Counted from the first letter of the stretch, positions 9,523 to 20,090 are shown. The stretch: DNA of 64,000 nucleotides from Thiosymbion sp942492625 (GCA_942492625.1 CALOFM010000041.1:9446-73445); one strand, 5' to 3'. Notes: generated by a model not told the origin, from the letters alone. Translations and numbers: made by a program.

Positions 9523-9594
9523 GGTCTATCCTCCTCTTCTCTTGAAACAACGGACGGCCGCAGCCGTCTGCACTTCCTTAACGTTCCGCGCCGA

Positions 9595-10489
9595 TCACTG
9601 ACCGCCGCCGAGCTGGTGCACGTAGACGACCAGCTTTTTGATCTCCTGCTCGTCGAGCTTGCCGGTCTGGCCGAATGCGGGCATCACCGCGTCGCGCGAG
9701 CCCTCGACACCCGGCTGGTTGACGCCGTACATGATGGTGTGCTTCGCACTCTCGACTCCGCCCGGCTCGAAGCGCCAGATGCCATCGGTCAGATTGGCCG
9801 CACCGACGGTCGCCAGCACCTCGCCATTGGGCCCCCGCGCAAGCACGCCGTCGGCCTCTTGGCCATGGCAAGCGTTGCAGCCCTTGGTGTTGTACAGGTT
9901 CCAACCCTCGTCGCTGCCCTTTTGGCCTTCGCTCTTCTCGACAACCCAGTTGGCCAGGGTAGCGACCTCGGCCTCGGACAGGATGTCCTTGTGGGCGGTC
10001 ATCGCACCCTTGCGGCCCATCTGCAGGGTTTCGGTAAGCTTCGCGACGTTACCTCCGTAGAGCCAGTCGTCGTCCGCAAGCACCGGATAACCGGGATTGC
10101 CCTGACCGCCGCTGCCGTGGCATGCGGAACAGTAGTCACCGAACAGCACCTTGGCCGAGGCCAGGGTGTACTGGGTCAGCCCGGGATCCTCCATGATCTG
10201 CTCGGGCGGACATTCCCGCGATCTTCTCCTCGAACTCGGAGCGCACCGCCTCGACCTGTGCAACGCCCTCGTTGTACTCCTGGATCTGGCTCCACCCTAG
10301 AATGCCCTCGGTGTTGCCGCTGAAGGTGGGCCACATGGGGTAGAGGATGCCGTAGCCGACCCAAAAGAGGATCGACGCCCAGAAGCCAATCATCCACCAG
10401 CGCGGGGCCGGGTTGTTCAGCTCCCGCAGATTGTCGTCCCAGAAATGTCCGGTGTTGTTCTCACCGGGAAAGGGGTTATTTTCCGCCAT
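9595..10489 (-). CDS. ccoP: cbb3 oxidase dihaem subunit CcoP (one frameshift)
   Basis: CcoP passes electrons from donor cytochromes to CcoO. The first part (10489 to about 10207) encodes the N-terminus with helix and the PRWWM region. The second (about 10204 to 9595) is in another frame and carries both haem motifs, CSACHG and CNACHG. The span is 895 nt, one base more than a multiple of three. Removing one G from the GGG at 10204-10206 (plus strand) restores a 297-residue protein reading through IAGMSAEQIMEDPGLTQY. The start overlaps ccoQ by 14 bp. The single extra base suggests a sequence error rather than a dead gene. Confidence 0.88.
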
Positions 10490-10691
10490 CTTTCTCTCCG
10501 CTGACTTGGTTGTCCTCTTCGAACGGGATGAAGCGCTTGGATTCGAGCTTATCCCGATTCTTGGGACGAAATACCTGGAAATACGCCACGATCATGAGGA
10601 CGAAGATGACGACGGTGAGGATCGTACCGACCCAGTCGCTCGCCGTCATCGCGCCCCAGTCCGTGTGGAAGTATTCCTTCAGACTACTCAC
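10476..10691 (-). CDS. ccoQ: cbb3 oxidase subunit CcoQ
   Basis: A 71-residue protein with one membrane helix (about 22-44) and a charged tail carrying FRPKNRDKLESKRFIPFEED, typical of CcoQ/FixQ, which stabilises the assembled oxidase. It overlaps the end of ccoO by 8 bp and the start of ccoP by 14 bp, the usual N-O-Q-P order. Confidence 0.92.
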   Translation of the reverse strand: MSSLKEYFHTDWGAMTASDWVGTILTVVIFVLMIVAYFQVFRPKNRDKLESKRFIPFEEDNQVSGEKDGGK

Positions 10692-11431
10692 GGTAGACCA
10701 CGTCGTCCTTAAGATCGACCATGGTACCCAGAACCTGAAGGTAGGCGACCATGGCGTCCATCTCGGTCCTGCCTGTAACCAGCTTGGGTGCCGCTTCGAT
10801 GTCGGCGTCGCTGTAGGGGACCCCGATGGCCTTCATACCGCCCATGTGGGCCTGCATGGTCGCGCCGTCCACTTGGGCGGCATCGAGCCAGGGATAGTTC
10901 GGCATGACGGATTCCGGTACCACCGAGCGCGGGGCGCGCAGATGGGCACGGTGCCAGTCGTCGGAGTACTTGCCACCGACTCGGGCCAGATCCGGACCGG
11001 TGCGCTTGGAGCCCCACTGGAAGGGATGGTCGAACATGGACTCGGAGGCCAGAGAGTAGTGGCCGTAGCGCTCCTTCTCGTCGCGGAACGGGCGGATCAT
11101 CTGGGAGTGGCAGGTGTAGCAGCCCTCCCGCTGGTAGATGTCGCGGCCGGCCAGTTCCAGGGCGGTGTAGGGGCGCACGCCATCGCCCGGCTTCCAGTTC
11201 CACTGCTCCTTGCCGCTCTCGGCGACCGTCACGATGGGCTCGCTGCCCGCCTTGTCCCAGACGATCTCCGGGTACTTCTCCAACGCCGGATAGGTGCTCT
11301 TTAAATAGAAGAGCGGGACGATCTCAACCAGACCGCCGACAGACAGCGCCAGGGCCAGGACGATCAGCAGACCCCAAATGTTGCTGCTCCATCCACTCCT
11401 GGAAGCTCTTGGAAGAGGTGTTTTCAGCCAT
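10684..11431 (-). CDS. ccoO: cbb3 oxidase monohaem cytochrome c subunit CcoO (one frameshift)
   Basis: CcoO carries one haem c between CcoP and the catalytic subunit. The main frame has the haem motif GCYTCHSQMIRPFRDE and the distal Met region. The ATG at 11431, preceded by GGAGGT, opens a short frame (MAENTSSKSFQEW...) that stops after 35 residues. Downstream, the conserved N-terminal helix (LALALSVGGLVEIVPLFYL) is in the other frame. The span of 748 nt is one base too long. Dropping one C from the CCCC at 11372-11375 (plus strand) restores a 248-residue CcoO with its membrane anchor. A sequencing indel is the likely cause. Confidence 0.88.
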
Positions 11432-11450
11432 TTTCTGTTTACCTCCAGGA

Positions 11451-12884
<1,434 letters not shown>

Positions 12885-13061
12885 ATTCCCTCCCCGAAAT
12901 AACTGCGAAGATTGAGCTAGGTTGTAAGGCATCCGGCCTCGAATCTTTTTTGCCGCAAAATCCGGCGGCACAAGCGCCGCAATGACACTGGATTTGGGAC
13001 CGAAAGTCAATATTAACAGCGGCTAATACCCCGGAAACCGCGCCATTTACCACAGGTTTCC

Positions 13062-13075
13062 TTGATCTCAATCAA
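13062..13075 (-). promoter_or_regulatory. FNR/ANR-type binding site upstream of ccoN
   Basis: Perfect FNR-family palindrome TTGAT-N4-ATCAA between the divergently placed end of rpoS and the start of ccoN, 178 bp upstream of the ccoN ATG. FNR/ANR activation of cbb3 oxidase operons at low oxygen is well established in proteobacteria. The window also encodes an FNR-type regulator (26506-27264). No clear -10 sequence is placed ideally, so the exact promoter is not assigned. Confidence 0.8.
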
Positions 13076-13160
13076 TCTGTCGACAGGAAGAGAAACCGGG
13101 GCAAATTCGGCCGTTTCCGGCTTTCTGCGAAGGAATTGTGGCCTGCTGAGCCGCGTGCGG

Positions 13161-14186
13161 CTAGCGGAAGAAGGCGTCCACCGAGAAACCCTCTTTCTCG
13201 AGGATATCCCGCAATCGCCGCAGCGCGTCCATCTGGATTTGGCGCACGCGTTCACGCGTCACCCCGAGCTCTTGCGCAACGCGCTCGAGAGTGGAGTGCT
13301 CGTAGCCATGGAGTCCGAATCGGCGCTCCACCACCTCGCGCTGCTTGTCGTTGAGTTTGCCGAGCCAGTGATCGAGGTTGGACTGGATGTCGTTGTCCTG
13401 AATGCGGTCGGTCGGATCATCCGCCGTCTCGTCCTGGAGCATGTCCACCAGGGGCTTGTCCGCGTCCTTGCCGTAAGGGGTGTCTACCGAGGCGATGTGC
13501 TCGTTGAGGCCCAGCATGCGCTTGACCTCGCCGATGGGTTTGTCGAGCAGGCCGGCGATATCCTCGGTAGTGGGTTCGTGATCCAGGCGTTGGGAAAGAC
13601 GCCGGGCCGCCTTTAGGTAAATGTTGATTTCCTTGACCACGTGGATGGGGAGCCGGACAGTGCGGGTCTGGTTCATGATGGCCCGCTCGATGGTCTGGCG
13701 GATCCACCAGGTCGCGTAGGTCGAGAAGCGAAACCCGCGCTCGGGATCGAACTTCTCCACCGCTCGGATCAGGCCAAGATTGCCCTCTTCGATCAGGTCC
13801 AAGAGAGGAAGCCCGCGATTGAGATAACGGCGCGCGATCTTCACAACCAGCCGCAGGTTGCTGACGATCATACGCTGGCGTGCAGCGTTGTTCCCGTCCT
13901 GAGCCAAACGCGCGAAATAAACCTCTTCCTCCGCCGTCAGCAGCTTGGAGCCGCCGATCTCGTTGAGGTACAGACGCGTCGCGTCGAAGTCGGCATCATC
14001 CGCGACAAACTTGCTCGGCGGCGGCAAATCCGAGTCACTCGTACCCTCGCCCCCCTCGGAGGCATCCCCCGCAGGGCTGGAAACGGTGATCTCTTCTGTG
14101 ACCTCGCCACTGTCGACGAGAACCGCCTCCTCACTGTCGATCGAAGGCTCGGTATCCAGGTCCACTCGCTCGTTTGTAGTCGCCAT
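13161..14186 (-). CDS. rpoS: RNA polymerase sigma factor RpoS
   Basis: Stationary-phase/general stress sigma-38 of 341 residues. Region 1.2 (DATRLYLNEIGGSKLLT), region 2 (RQRMIVSNLRLVVKIARRY through FSTYATWWIRQTIERAIM), region 3, and region 4 with the helix-turn-helix ending (RFGLHGYEHSTLERVAQEL, TRERVRQIQ) are all complete. An acidic Ser/Glu-rich stretch of about 60 residues precedes region 1.2. Its place just after nlpD in a surE-pcm-yqaA-nlpD cluster is the classic gammaproteobacterial context and separates it from RpoD and RpoH. Confidence 0.97.
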   Translation of the reverse strand: MATTNERVDLDTEPSIDSEEAVLVDSGEVTEEITVSSPAGDASEGGEGTSDSDLPPPSKFVADDADFDATRLYLNEIGGSKLLTAEEEVYFARLAQDGNNAARQRMIVSNLRLVVKIARRYLNRGLPLLDLIEEGNLGLIRAVEKFDPERGFRFSTYATWWIRQTIERAIMNQTRTVRLPIHVVKEINIYLKAARRLSQRLDHEPTTEDIAGLLDKPIGEVKRMLGLNEHIASVDTPYGKDADKPLVDMLQDETADDPTDRIQDNDIQSNLDHWLGKLNDKQREVVERRFGLHGYEHSTLERVAQELGVTRERVRQIQMDALRRLRDILEKEGFSVDAFFR

Positions 14187-14226
14187 GCAATCCTTGACTC
14201 GCAGCAGGAGACGGGCTCACCCGAAC

Positions 14227-15024
14227 TTAAGGCAGGTACTTCAATGGGTCCACGGCCGTACCATTCCTTCGAATTTCGAAATGGAGGCGATACTTCCCAC
14301 CGGACGCCTGTCCCACCTCAGCGACGCCCTGACCACGCTTTACTCGCGCACCTTCGTTGACGAGGAGCCGGCTGTTGAAGCCGTACGCGCTCAGGTAGCT
14401 ATTATTGTGCTTCACGATAATAAGGTTTCCGTAACCCTTAAGTCCACTTCCGCTGTAGACCACCGTTCCGCCCTCGGCGGCCAGCACTTTCTGGCCCGGA
14501 CGACCAGCGATGCGGATGCCCTGGCGGGTCCGATCCCCGTTGCGGAACTCCTGAACGACCTGACCTTTCAAAGGCCAGCGCCAGTGCAGGCCAGACGCCA
14601 CTTTCGCGCTGGAGCCCTTGCTCCGCTGCGGTGACCCGGTCGACGTCTTGACAGCAGGTTTGCTGGCCAAGCTCGGCTTGCTGTTGGACTGCGCCGTTTT
14701 CGCACCTCTGGACTTAGTCGATCCGCTCCTTCCGCCCGGCGCCACCACGCGCAACAGCCTGCCTGCATAGATTTGATAGGGTGGACCGAGCTTGTTCCAA
14801 CGCGCCAGCGCCTCGTAGCCGACCCTATGCCGGCTCGCAATCCCTGCCAGCGTGTCACCCTTTCGGATTCGGTAGTAACCCTCGGGCGCGGGCCCGAATC
14901 CATCGTACACAGGTGCGGGACCACCGGTTCCGCACGCGGCCAGGATCAACGAGAGGAGCAACACCGCAGCCATCGGCAGCGGCCCTCGCACGCGCATGCC
15001 GTACCAGTGTAATTCAGCGCTCAC
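14227..15024 (-). CDS. nlpD: LysM/LytM lipoprotein NlpD (division amidase activator type)
   Basis: A 265-residue outer-membrane lipoprotein: signal sequence with lipobox LILAAC (Cys at 31), a LysM domain at about 49-93 (YYRIRKGDTLAGIASRH), a Ser/Lys-rich linker, and a C-terminal LytM (M23-like) domain ending LHFEIRRNGTAVDPLKYLP. The metal-binding residues of active M23 enzymes look lost: RLHFEIR instead of HxH, and SAYGFNS where a His is expected. This matches NlpD, which activates amidase AmiC rather than cutting peptidoglycan itself. Located between yqaA and rpoS; the rpoS promoter often lies inside nlpD. Confidence 0.93.
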   Translation of the reverse strand: MSAELHWYGMRVRGPLPMAAVLLLSLILAACGTGGPAPVYDGFGPAPEGYYRIRKGDTLAGIASRHRVGYEALARWNKLGPPYQIYAGRLLRVVAPGGRSGSTKSRGAKTAQSNSKPSLASKPAVKTSTGSPQRSKGSSAKVASGLHWRWPLKGQVVQEFRNGDRTRQGIRIAGRPGQKVLAAEGGTVVYSGSGLKGYGNLIIVKHNNSYLSAYGFNSRLLVNEGARVKRGQGVAEVGQASGGKYRLHFEIRRNGTAVDPLKYLP

Positions 15025-15073
15025 CTGTAGGCTCCTGGACTGCTTCCCGATTCATCCGCTCTCGAGGCCAAAC

Positions 15074-15649
15074 CTAGTGGAAAACCACAACAAGAATCAC
15101 CAAGCCGACCATAATCCAGCCCAACCGGTCGACGTATTCCCGCAGGGTGGTCTCCATGCGCTCGCCACCCCAGGCCATCAGGGCGGCAACGATGAAAAAG
15201 CGGGCCCCACGCCCGACCGCCGACGCGATCAGAAAGGGAATGAGAGCCATATGCATGACCCCGGCGGATATGGTGAAGATCTTGTAGGGAATCGGCGAGA
15301 AGCCGGCAATGAATATGGCCCAGACCCCCCAATCCTCGAACCACCGCTCCGCGGCGGCGAAGGGCTCGGCGTAACGCCCCCCCCCGGTCACCAGGGGCGC
15401 GATCAGCTCGAATGCAAAGTGACCGATCAACCAACCCAGCAACCCGCCAAGCACGGAGGTAATTGTCGTCAGGGTCGCAAACCACCAAGCCTTTTCCGGC
15501 TTGGCCATACTCATGGGGGCAAGCATCACGTCCGGCGGAATGGGAAAGAAAGAGGATTCGGCAAAGCTGAGGCCACCCAGAAACCAGGGTGCGTGTCGAT
15601 GCCGCGACCAAGACATTACGCGGTTATAAAGTGAAGAGAAAATTCGCAT
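15074..15649 (-). CDS. yqaA: YqaA family membrane protein (VTT/DedA-like)
   Basis: A 191-residue inner-membrane protein with four or so helices. The stretch FAESSFFPIPPDVMLAPM and the loop GFSPIPYKIFTISAGV are hallmarks of the SNARE-associated/VTT family. Its molecular role is not known precisely; DedA relatives act in membrane lipid handling. It starts exactly where pcm stops, indicating coupling within the surE-rpoS cluster. Confidence 0.9.
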   Translation of the reverse strand: MRIFSSLYNRVMSWSRHRHAPWFLGGLSFAESSFFPIPPDVMLAPMSMAKPEKAWWFATLTTITSVLGGLLGWLIGHFAFELIAPLVTGGGRYAEPFAAAERWFEDWGVWAIFIAGFSPIPYKIFTISAGVMHMALIPFLIASAVGRGARFFIVAALMAWGGERMETTLREYVDRLGWIMVGLVILVVVFH

Positions 15650-16311
15650 TAAACGACGCCTCCGAGCAGGGGCACAAAGGTGACAGGCTCCAGTATCTCG
15701 TGCAAGTAACCGGCTTCGGTTCTAATCACACGCACCAGCACCTGCTGGTCCGAGCGTCCGATCGGCAATACCATGCAGCCTCCCATGGTCAGCTGGTTGA
15801 CCAGGACGCGCGGGATTCCGGCAGGGGCCGCGGTGACTATGATGCCTTCGAACGGCGCATACTCGGGCCAACCCAACCCGCCGTCTCCGTATCGCAGGCG
15901 CAAGTTGCGAAGCTTGAGCTTCTTGAGCCTGCGCCGTGCCCGCTCCGACAGGCGCTCTACCCGCTCCACGCTGTAGACGCGCCGCACCAGCGAGGCCAGC
16001 ACCGCGGTCTGGAATCCGGACCCGGTGCCGATCTCCAGCACGGTATCGGGTCTGTGCCCGGCCAGGAGTGCCTCCGTCATGCGCGCCACCGTGTAGGGCT
16101 GGGAGATGGTTTGCCCATGTCCGATGGGCAAGGCGGAGTCCTCGTAAGCGCGGCTGGCGAGCGCCTCGTCCACGAACAGATGGCGCGGCAAGGCGCGCAT
16201 GACGTCCAGGACTTCCGGGTCGCGGATCCCCGCATCGCCGAGTCTCTGAATCAGGCGCTCGCGGGTCCGTTGGGATGTCATCCCGATCCCCTGTTGGCGG
16301 CTGTCTGCCAT
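15649..16311 (-). CDS. pcm: protein-L-isoaspartate O-methyltransferase
   Basis: Repairs isoaspartyl damage in proteins by SAM-dependent methylation. The 220-residue form from ATG at 16311 overlaps the surE stop as TGATG, so I prefer it to an upstream ATG at 16332. Motifs: HGQTISQPYTVARM at the active site, SAM-binding VLEIGTGSGFQTAVLA, and a C-terminal VTFVPLLGG. Coupled to surE upstream, as in E. coli. Confidence 0.95.
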   Translation of the reverse strand: MADSRQQGIGMTSQRTRERLIQRLGDAGIRDPEVLDVMRALPRHLFVDEALASRAYEDSALPIGHGQTISQPYTVARMTEALLAGHRPDTVLEIGTGSGFQTAVLASLVRRVYSVERVERLSERARRRLKKLKLRNLRLRYGDGGLGWPEYAPFEGIIVTAAPAGIPRVLVNQLTMGGCMVLPIGRSDQQVLVRVIRTEAGYLHEILEPVTFVPLLGGVV

Positions 16312-17060
16312 CAGCGGTAACCTTCCAGCCATTTTGCCAACGGCTCCAGGGCCTCGTGGCGCGTAAGGTCCACCTGCAACGGGGAGACCGAGACATAGCC
16401 GTTTCGAACGGCATGGAAGTCGGTCCCCGGGCCCGCGTCCTGCTCCGGTCCGGCCGGCCCGACCCAGTAGAGGATGCGGCCGCGCGGATCACGCACCCGG
16501 GTCACCGGCTCGGCCTTGTGCCTGTGTCCTAAACGCGTGGCCACGACCCCCTTGAGCTGCTCGTACGGCAGGTCGGGGACATTCACGTTCAGAATCGTGC
16601 TCGCTCCCGGCGACTCGCTTTGCAGGCGCGACACCAGGGCGGCTGCGACCCGCGCGGCGGTTTCCAGATGCTTGGGCTCGTGGGAATCGATAGAAACAGC
16701 CATGGCAGGAAGCCCCAAAAAGCGACCCTCCGTCGCGGCAGCCACCGTACCGGAATAGATCACGTCGTCACCAAGATTGGGCCCGTGGTTGATTCCGGCA
16801 ACGACAATATCCGGCTCCCGGTCCAGCAATCCGGTGATCGCAATATGGACACAATCCGTGGGGGTACCCTCAACCCGAAAAAAGCCATTCTCCGACCGCT
16901 GAACCCTAACCGGGACGGATAGCGTCAGCGAGTTACTGGCGCCGCTGCAGTTGCGGTCCGGTGCTACCACCGCGATCTCGCCGCATCGCTCCAACGCCCG
17001 GGAGAGGACACGCAAGCCCGCGGACTGATACCCGTCGTCGTTGCTGATCAGAATTCTCAT
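16311..17060 (-). CDS. surE: 5'/3'-nucleotidase SurE
   Basis: Metal-dependent nucleoside 5'/3'-monophosphatase of 249 residues, cytoplasmic, linked with stationary-phase survival. The N-terminal ISNDDGYQSAGL carries the paired metal-binding Asp residues. NCSGASNSLTLS, GTPTDCVHIAI and VAGINHGPNLGDDVIYSGTV are family signatures. First gene of the surE-pcm-yqaA-nlpD-rpoS cluster and divergent from the Smr gene. Confidence 0.96.
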   Translation of the reverse strand: MRILISNDDGYQSAGLRVLSRALERCGEIAVVAPDRNCSGASNSLTLSVPVRVQRSENGFFRVEGTPTDCVHIAITGLLDREPDIVVAGINHGPNLGDDVIYSGTVAAATEGRFLGLPAMAVSIDSHEPKHLETAARVAAALVSRLQSESPGASTILNVNVPDLPYEQLKGVVATRLGHRHKAEPVTRVRDPRGRILYWVGPAGPEQDAGPGTDFHAVRNGYVSVSPLQVDLTRHEALEPLAKWLEGYR

Positions 17061-17213
17061 TGGGCCGTAGGCGCGGAAGCACTACCTCAGTTACCGGGGC
17101 ACCTCCCCCGACCGGCGCACTGCAAAACCGAGGATAATACTGGAATCCGCGGCAACGGACATCCGCGCTGATATACTAGAGTGATTTCGTGCATCGGAAG
17201 GTACTCGGTCAAC

Positions 17214-17771
17214 ATGCGCAAACCCCTGCACGAGTCGGAAGCCAAGCTGTTTCGCGAGTCGGTCGAAGACGCGGAGCCTATCGAGATCGATCAGGCCGAG
17301 CCCTTCCGACGTCGCCCGCCGCCGCTCCCTATCGAGCAACCTCCGGAGCTACGTGAGCGTGCCGGGCTTGCGGCGCTGTCCGAAGCCGAGGTCGAGACCG
17401 GCGACTTCCTGCTCTTCTCCCGCCCCGGCGTACAGAAGCGCCTGCTCGCCGATCTGCAGCGGGGCCACATCGAGGTGGACTTTGAGCTGGACCTGCACGG
17501 GCTGACGGCGGCCTATGCGGAACAGGTTCTGGAGGAGTTCCTGCGCGATTGCGGTCGCCGCGGCGTACGTTGCGCCCATATCATCCACGGAAAGGGCAGC
17601 AGGTCCGAGAGCCGGCAGCCGGTGCTCAAGCGCAAGGTCAACTACTGGCTCCGACTCTACGATGAGGTCCTTGCCTTCTGCTCGGCGACCCGGCGCGGGG
17701 GGGGAACCGGGGCCGTTTACGTGCTCTTGCGCAACCCTGAAAAGTCACGCCGTGAGCGCAGAATGCGTTAA
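17214..17771 (+). CDS. Smr domain protein (DNA/RNA endonuclease-like)
   Basis: Small MutS-related domain protein of 185 residues from the ATG at 17214. A GTG at 17181 would add 11 residues, but the conserved opening MRKPLHESEAKLFRESV suggests the ATG. The Smr domain occupies the C-terminal half with DLHGLTAAYAEQVLEEF, AHIIHGKGS and GAVYVLLRNPEKS, the DLHG and HGKG motifs of the nuclease core. Gammaproteobacterial SmrA/SmrB-type proteins have this size. Role is probably in nucleic-acid processing or ribosome rescue; which one is not decidable here. Confidence 0.87.
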   Translation: MRKPLHESEAKLFRESVEDAEPIEIDQAEPFRRRPPPLPIEQPPELRERAGLAALSEAEVETGDFLLFSRPGVQKRLLADLQRGHIEVDFELDLHGLTAAYAEQVLEEFLRDCGRRGVRCAHIIHGKGSRSESRQPVLKRKVNYWLRLYDEVLAFCSATRRGGGTGAVYVLLRNPEKSRRERRMR

Positions 17772-17880
17772 GTACGTAAGACGATTCCTGCATGCATATC
17801 CGAGTTTGGCCAACGACGAGAACATCTTCGTCGCGCAGACGTAGCTGCTGCTGCCGGTAGCCTCCTGCATCCGCCCGCGT

Positions 17881-18060
17881 ATGTCCAAGGGCATCGATCC
17901 TGAGCTTGCCGACGAGATCCAGGATGTGCCCCGCGCGGTGGTCGACAGCACCAACCCGAACGACCGCGCGCTCGGCTTCCGTAGTCTGATGCGCGGCAAT
18001 GTCATGCGCTTCCCGAGTGGACAACAGGCGGCACGGCAGCTGGCTACCGAGTACGGTGCC
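17881..18060 (+). pseudogene. remnant of an animal-type haem peroxidase C-terminus
   Basis: About 60 codons that read IDPELADEIQDVPRAVVDS, then ALGFRSLMRGNVMRFPSGQQ and AARQLATEYG. This resembles the C-terminal part of bacterial members of the animal haem peroxidase family, where an L.RNL.RG..LPSGQ.VAR pattern recurs. Neither the haem-binding His region nor a complete domain is present. It lies between the Smr gene and the FAH gene. Assignment rests on pattern memory only. Confidence 0.4.
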
Positions 18061-18134
18061 TGCATGTGCACACGGGCCTGCGGTGAAGCGACCGGCTCGA
18101 CTTGCTCATCACCCCCGGCACGAGGAAAGCCGGC

Positions 18135-18902
18135 TCAACCAAACCGGTTGGTCAAGACGCCGACCCCCGCAATGCTCACCTCCACCCTGTCTCCATCCTG
18201 CATCGGGCAGGCGCCTACAGAGGTGCCGCAGGCGATCAGGTCCCCCGGCTCAAGGGTCATGTCGCCGGAAATGCGGCTGACGATCTCATGGGGCGAGAAG
18301 ATCATGTCCGACACGGGGTAATTTTGCTTCTCCTCTCCGGCGAGTATTACTTGCACCCGCAAGTCCTCCGGATCCAGCCCCGTAACGATACCCGGACCGA
18401 AGGGTCCGAAGCCGTCGAAGCTCTTGGCGCGCGTCCAGTGAACGAAGGCGGGGTACTGCTTCATCAGGTCGCGGGCGGTGACATCGTTGACGCAGGTATA
18501 GCCGAAGACGTACTCGGCGGCCTCCTCCGGGGCAATGTCCTTGCAGCGCTTACCGATCACCACGCCCAGTTCCCCCTCGAACACCACGGCGCCCGAGTAG
18601 CCGTCGGGCCGCGGAATCGGGTCACCGTCGGCGCCGCAGCAGTTCGGGGTCTTCACGAAGTAAAGGGGATGTCCCGGAGGGTCCAGCTTCTCCACCTGCG
18701 CCCGCTCGTGAAAGTTGTTCCACAGCCCGAGCATCTTCGATGGCGTGCAGGGGGAAAGCAGGCGAACGCTCGATAAGGATCGTTCGAGGCCTTCCGGGCC
18801 GTGCTCCCCGAACATGTCACCCTGGTATTGCGTGATGGTTCCGTCGCTCAAGGTGCCGAAACCGATCTCGTCGCCCGCCGAAAAACGTACCCACAAAGCC
18901 AT
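18135..18902 (-). CDS. fumarylacetoacetate hydrolase (FAH) family protein
   Basis: A 255-residue cytoplasmic enzyme of the FAH superfamily, which hydrolyses or decarboxylates beta-diketo or oxo-acid compounds with a divalent metal. Visible: FEGELGVVIGKRC with two Glu metal ligands, YVFGYTCVNDVTARD, AKSFDGFGPFGP and LEPGDLIACGTSVG. I chose ATG at 18902 (MALWVRF, the common opening) over the TTG at 18908. Exact substrate cannot be told; it could act in aromatic catabolism or as a house-cleaning oxaloacetate decarboxylase type. Confidence 0.88.
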   Translation of the reverse strand: MALWVRFSAGDEIGFGTLSDGTITQYQGDMFGEHGPEGLERSLSSVRLLSPCTPSKMLGLWNNFHERAQVEKLDPPGHPLYFVKTPNCCGADGDPIPRPDGYSGAVVFEGELGVVIGKRCKDIAPEEAAEYVFGYTCVNDVTARDLMKQYPAFVHWTRAKSFDGFGPFGPGIVTGLDPEDLRVQVILAGEEKQNYPVSDMIFSPHEIVSRISGDMTLEPGDLIACGTSVGACPMQDGDRVEVSIAGVGVLTNRFG

Positions 18903-18914
18903 ATGCAACCCCCT

Positions 18915-19040
18915 TCAGTTACAAATCCGCAGATCGAGCTCATCCAGGCCCGAATCCGCTCGCGAAATGAATGTCTTCACTTCCTCGCGGGTCAGACGCC
19001 CGCTTCGAGATTGATCTATATCCGGATCATTCCCCGCATC
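18915..19040 (-). pseudogene. EF-hand-like remnant in frame after truD
   Basis: Directly after the truD stop, the same minus-strand frame stays open for about 41 codons and contains DQSRSGRLTREE, which fits the 12-residue EF-hand loop (acidic or Ser ligands at 1, 3 and 5, Gly at 6, Glu at 12). It ends at a TGA at 18915. No start codon or ribosome-binding site is seen. Best read as the tail of a lost calcium-binding protein; chance is possible. Confidence 0.3.
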
Positions 19041-20090
19041 TCAACTCCTGGTGTCCACCAGCTCGCGCAAAACCGCCGTCGCATAGGCGCCGGCGGGAAG
19101 CTCGAACCCGATTTCCAGGATTCCGTCATCTGTCTGTGCCTCGAGCCCGGTTAGCTGCAGCCGCAGCGGGCGCCGCTCCTGACGCATCCCGGCCGCCGCG
19201 AGCCCCGCCGTCCAAACCGGGAAGTCCGCGGCCATCTGAAGCTCCAGCGCGGCCGCATCATGGGCGGTCAATGGCTCTCCCTCCCCCCAAAGTGGCCCGC
19301 TCGGATGAATATCGAAGGTTAGACACCGCTCGATCAGCGCGTCATCAACGGCTTCGGCCAGAAAGCTAGCACGCGAGCCGGCGAGCTGCATGCGATCACC
19401 GGGCAACGGCCGGTCCCAATCTCCGCGCTCCACGCGAAGGGCCAGCACTTGATTGAACAGCTGGGAGCGGGCCGCGGACAGCCACAGCCCCTTCAGATGC
19501 CGCTGCACGCGCTTCGCCTCGCCGGTGAACAGCGCTTGGGCAGCATACAGGTTACCCTCCCGGTTGCCGAAGCGCTGGGCACCGAAGTAGTTGGGGACGC
19601 CGAGCCGCGCCGCGTCCGAGATGCGCTGGCTCAAGGCATCGAGATCGCCGGTCAGATCGCGCAGACGAATGAGAAATCGATTCCCGCGCAATGCCCCGCG
19701 GCGCAGCTTACGGCGGTGACGGCAGACCTCCAGCACCTCGACGCCCTCGACGTCCAGCCTGGACCAGTCGGGATCTGCATGGACACCGGCGTGCAACGAG
19801 AACCACTGGGTGGTCACCGCATGCCGGTCCTTCAGGCCCGCGTAGCTGACCTTTGATACGCACAACCCGGCGTGCGAAGCCAGCCTGCGGGCCACCCACT
19901 CGGTGTTCACGCCGGTCTTTCGCACTTGCACCAGCAGGTGCTCCCCCTCCCCGTCGGGCTCGAATCCCATGATCTCGTCCACGCGAAAATCCTCCGGCCG
20001 CTCGCGCAGCCGGCCCGCGGAAACCGGATCACCGTAGGCGTGGGGGAGGTCGCCGAAAGAGATCCACGACGGTGGAGCCGGAGGGGACAT
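19041..20090 (-). CDS. truD: tRNA pseudouridine(13) synthase TruD
   Basis: Makes pseudouridine at position 13 of certain tRNAs. The 349-residue length is normal. The catalytic motif GLKDRHAVTTQWFSLH contains the active Asp, VRKTGVNTEWVARRLA is a family signature, and NYFGAQRFGN marks the TRUD insertion domain. It is last in the pyrG-kdsA-eno-ftsB-ispD-ispF-truD series, matching E. coli ispD-ispF-truD-surE order, but surE here lies about 2 kb further on. Confidence 0.95.
   Translation of the reverse strand: MSPPAPPSWISFGDLPHAYGDPVSAGRLRERPEDFRVDEIMGFEPDGEGEHLLVQVRKTGVNTEWVARRLASHAGLCVSKVSYAGLKDRHAVTTQWFSLHAGVHADPDWSRLDVEGVEVLEVCRHRRKLRRGALRGNRFLIRLRDLTGDLDALSQRISDAARLGVPNYFGAQRFGNREGNLYAAQALFTGEAKRVQRHLKGLWLSAARSQLFNQVLALRVERGDWDRPLPGDRMQLAGSRASFLAEAVDDALIERCLTFDIHPSGPLWGEGEPLTAHDAAALELQMAADFPVWTAGLAAAGMRQERRPLRLQLTGLEAQTDDGILEIGFELPAGAYATAVLRELVDTRS

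Noticed and set aside
7649..9601. 650-codon plus-strand open frame opposite ccoG and fixH
   Set aside because: Shadow of real genes on the minus strand; composition and lack of a start signal argue against it. The same applies to 11595-12470 opposite ccoN.
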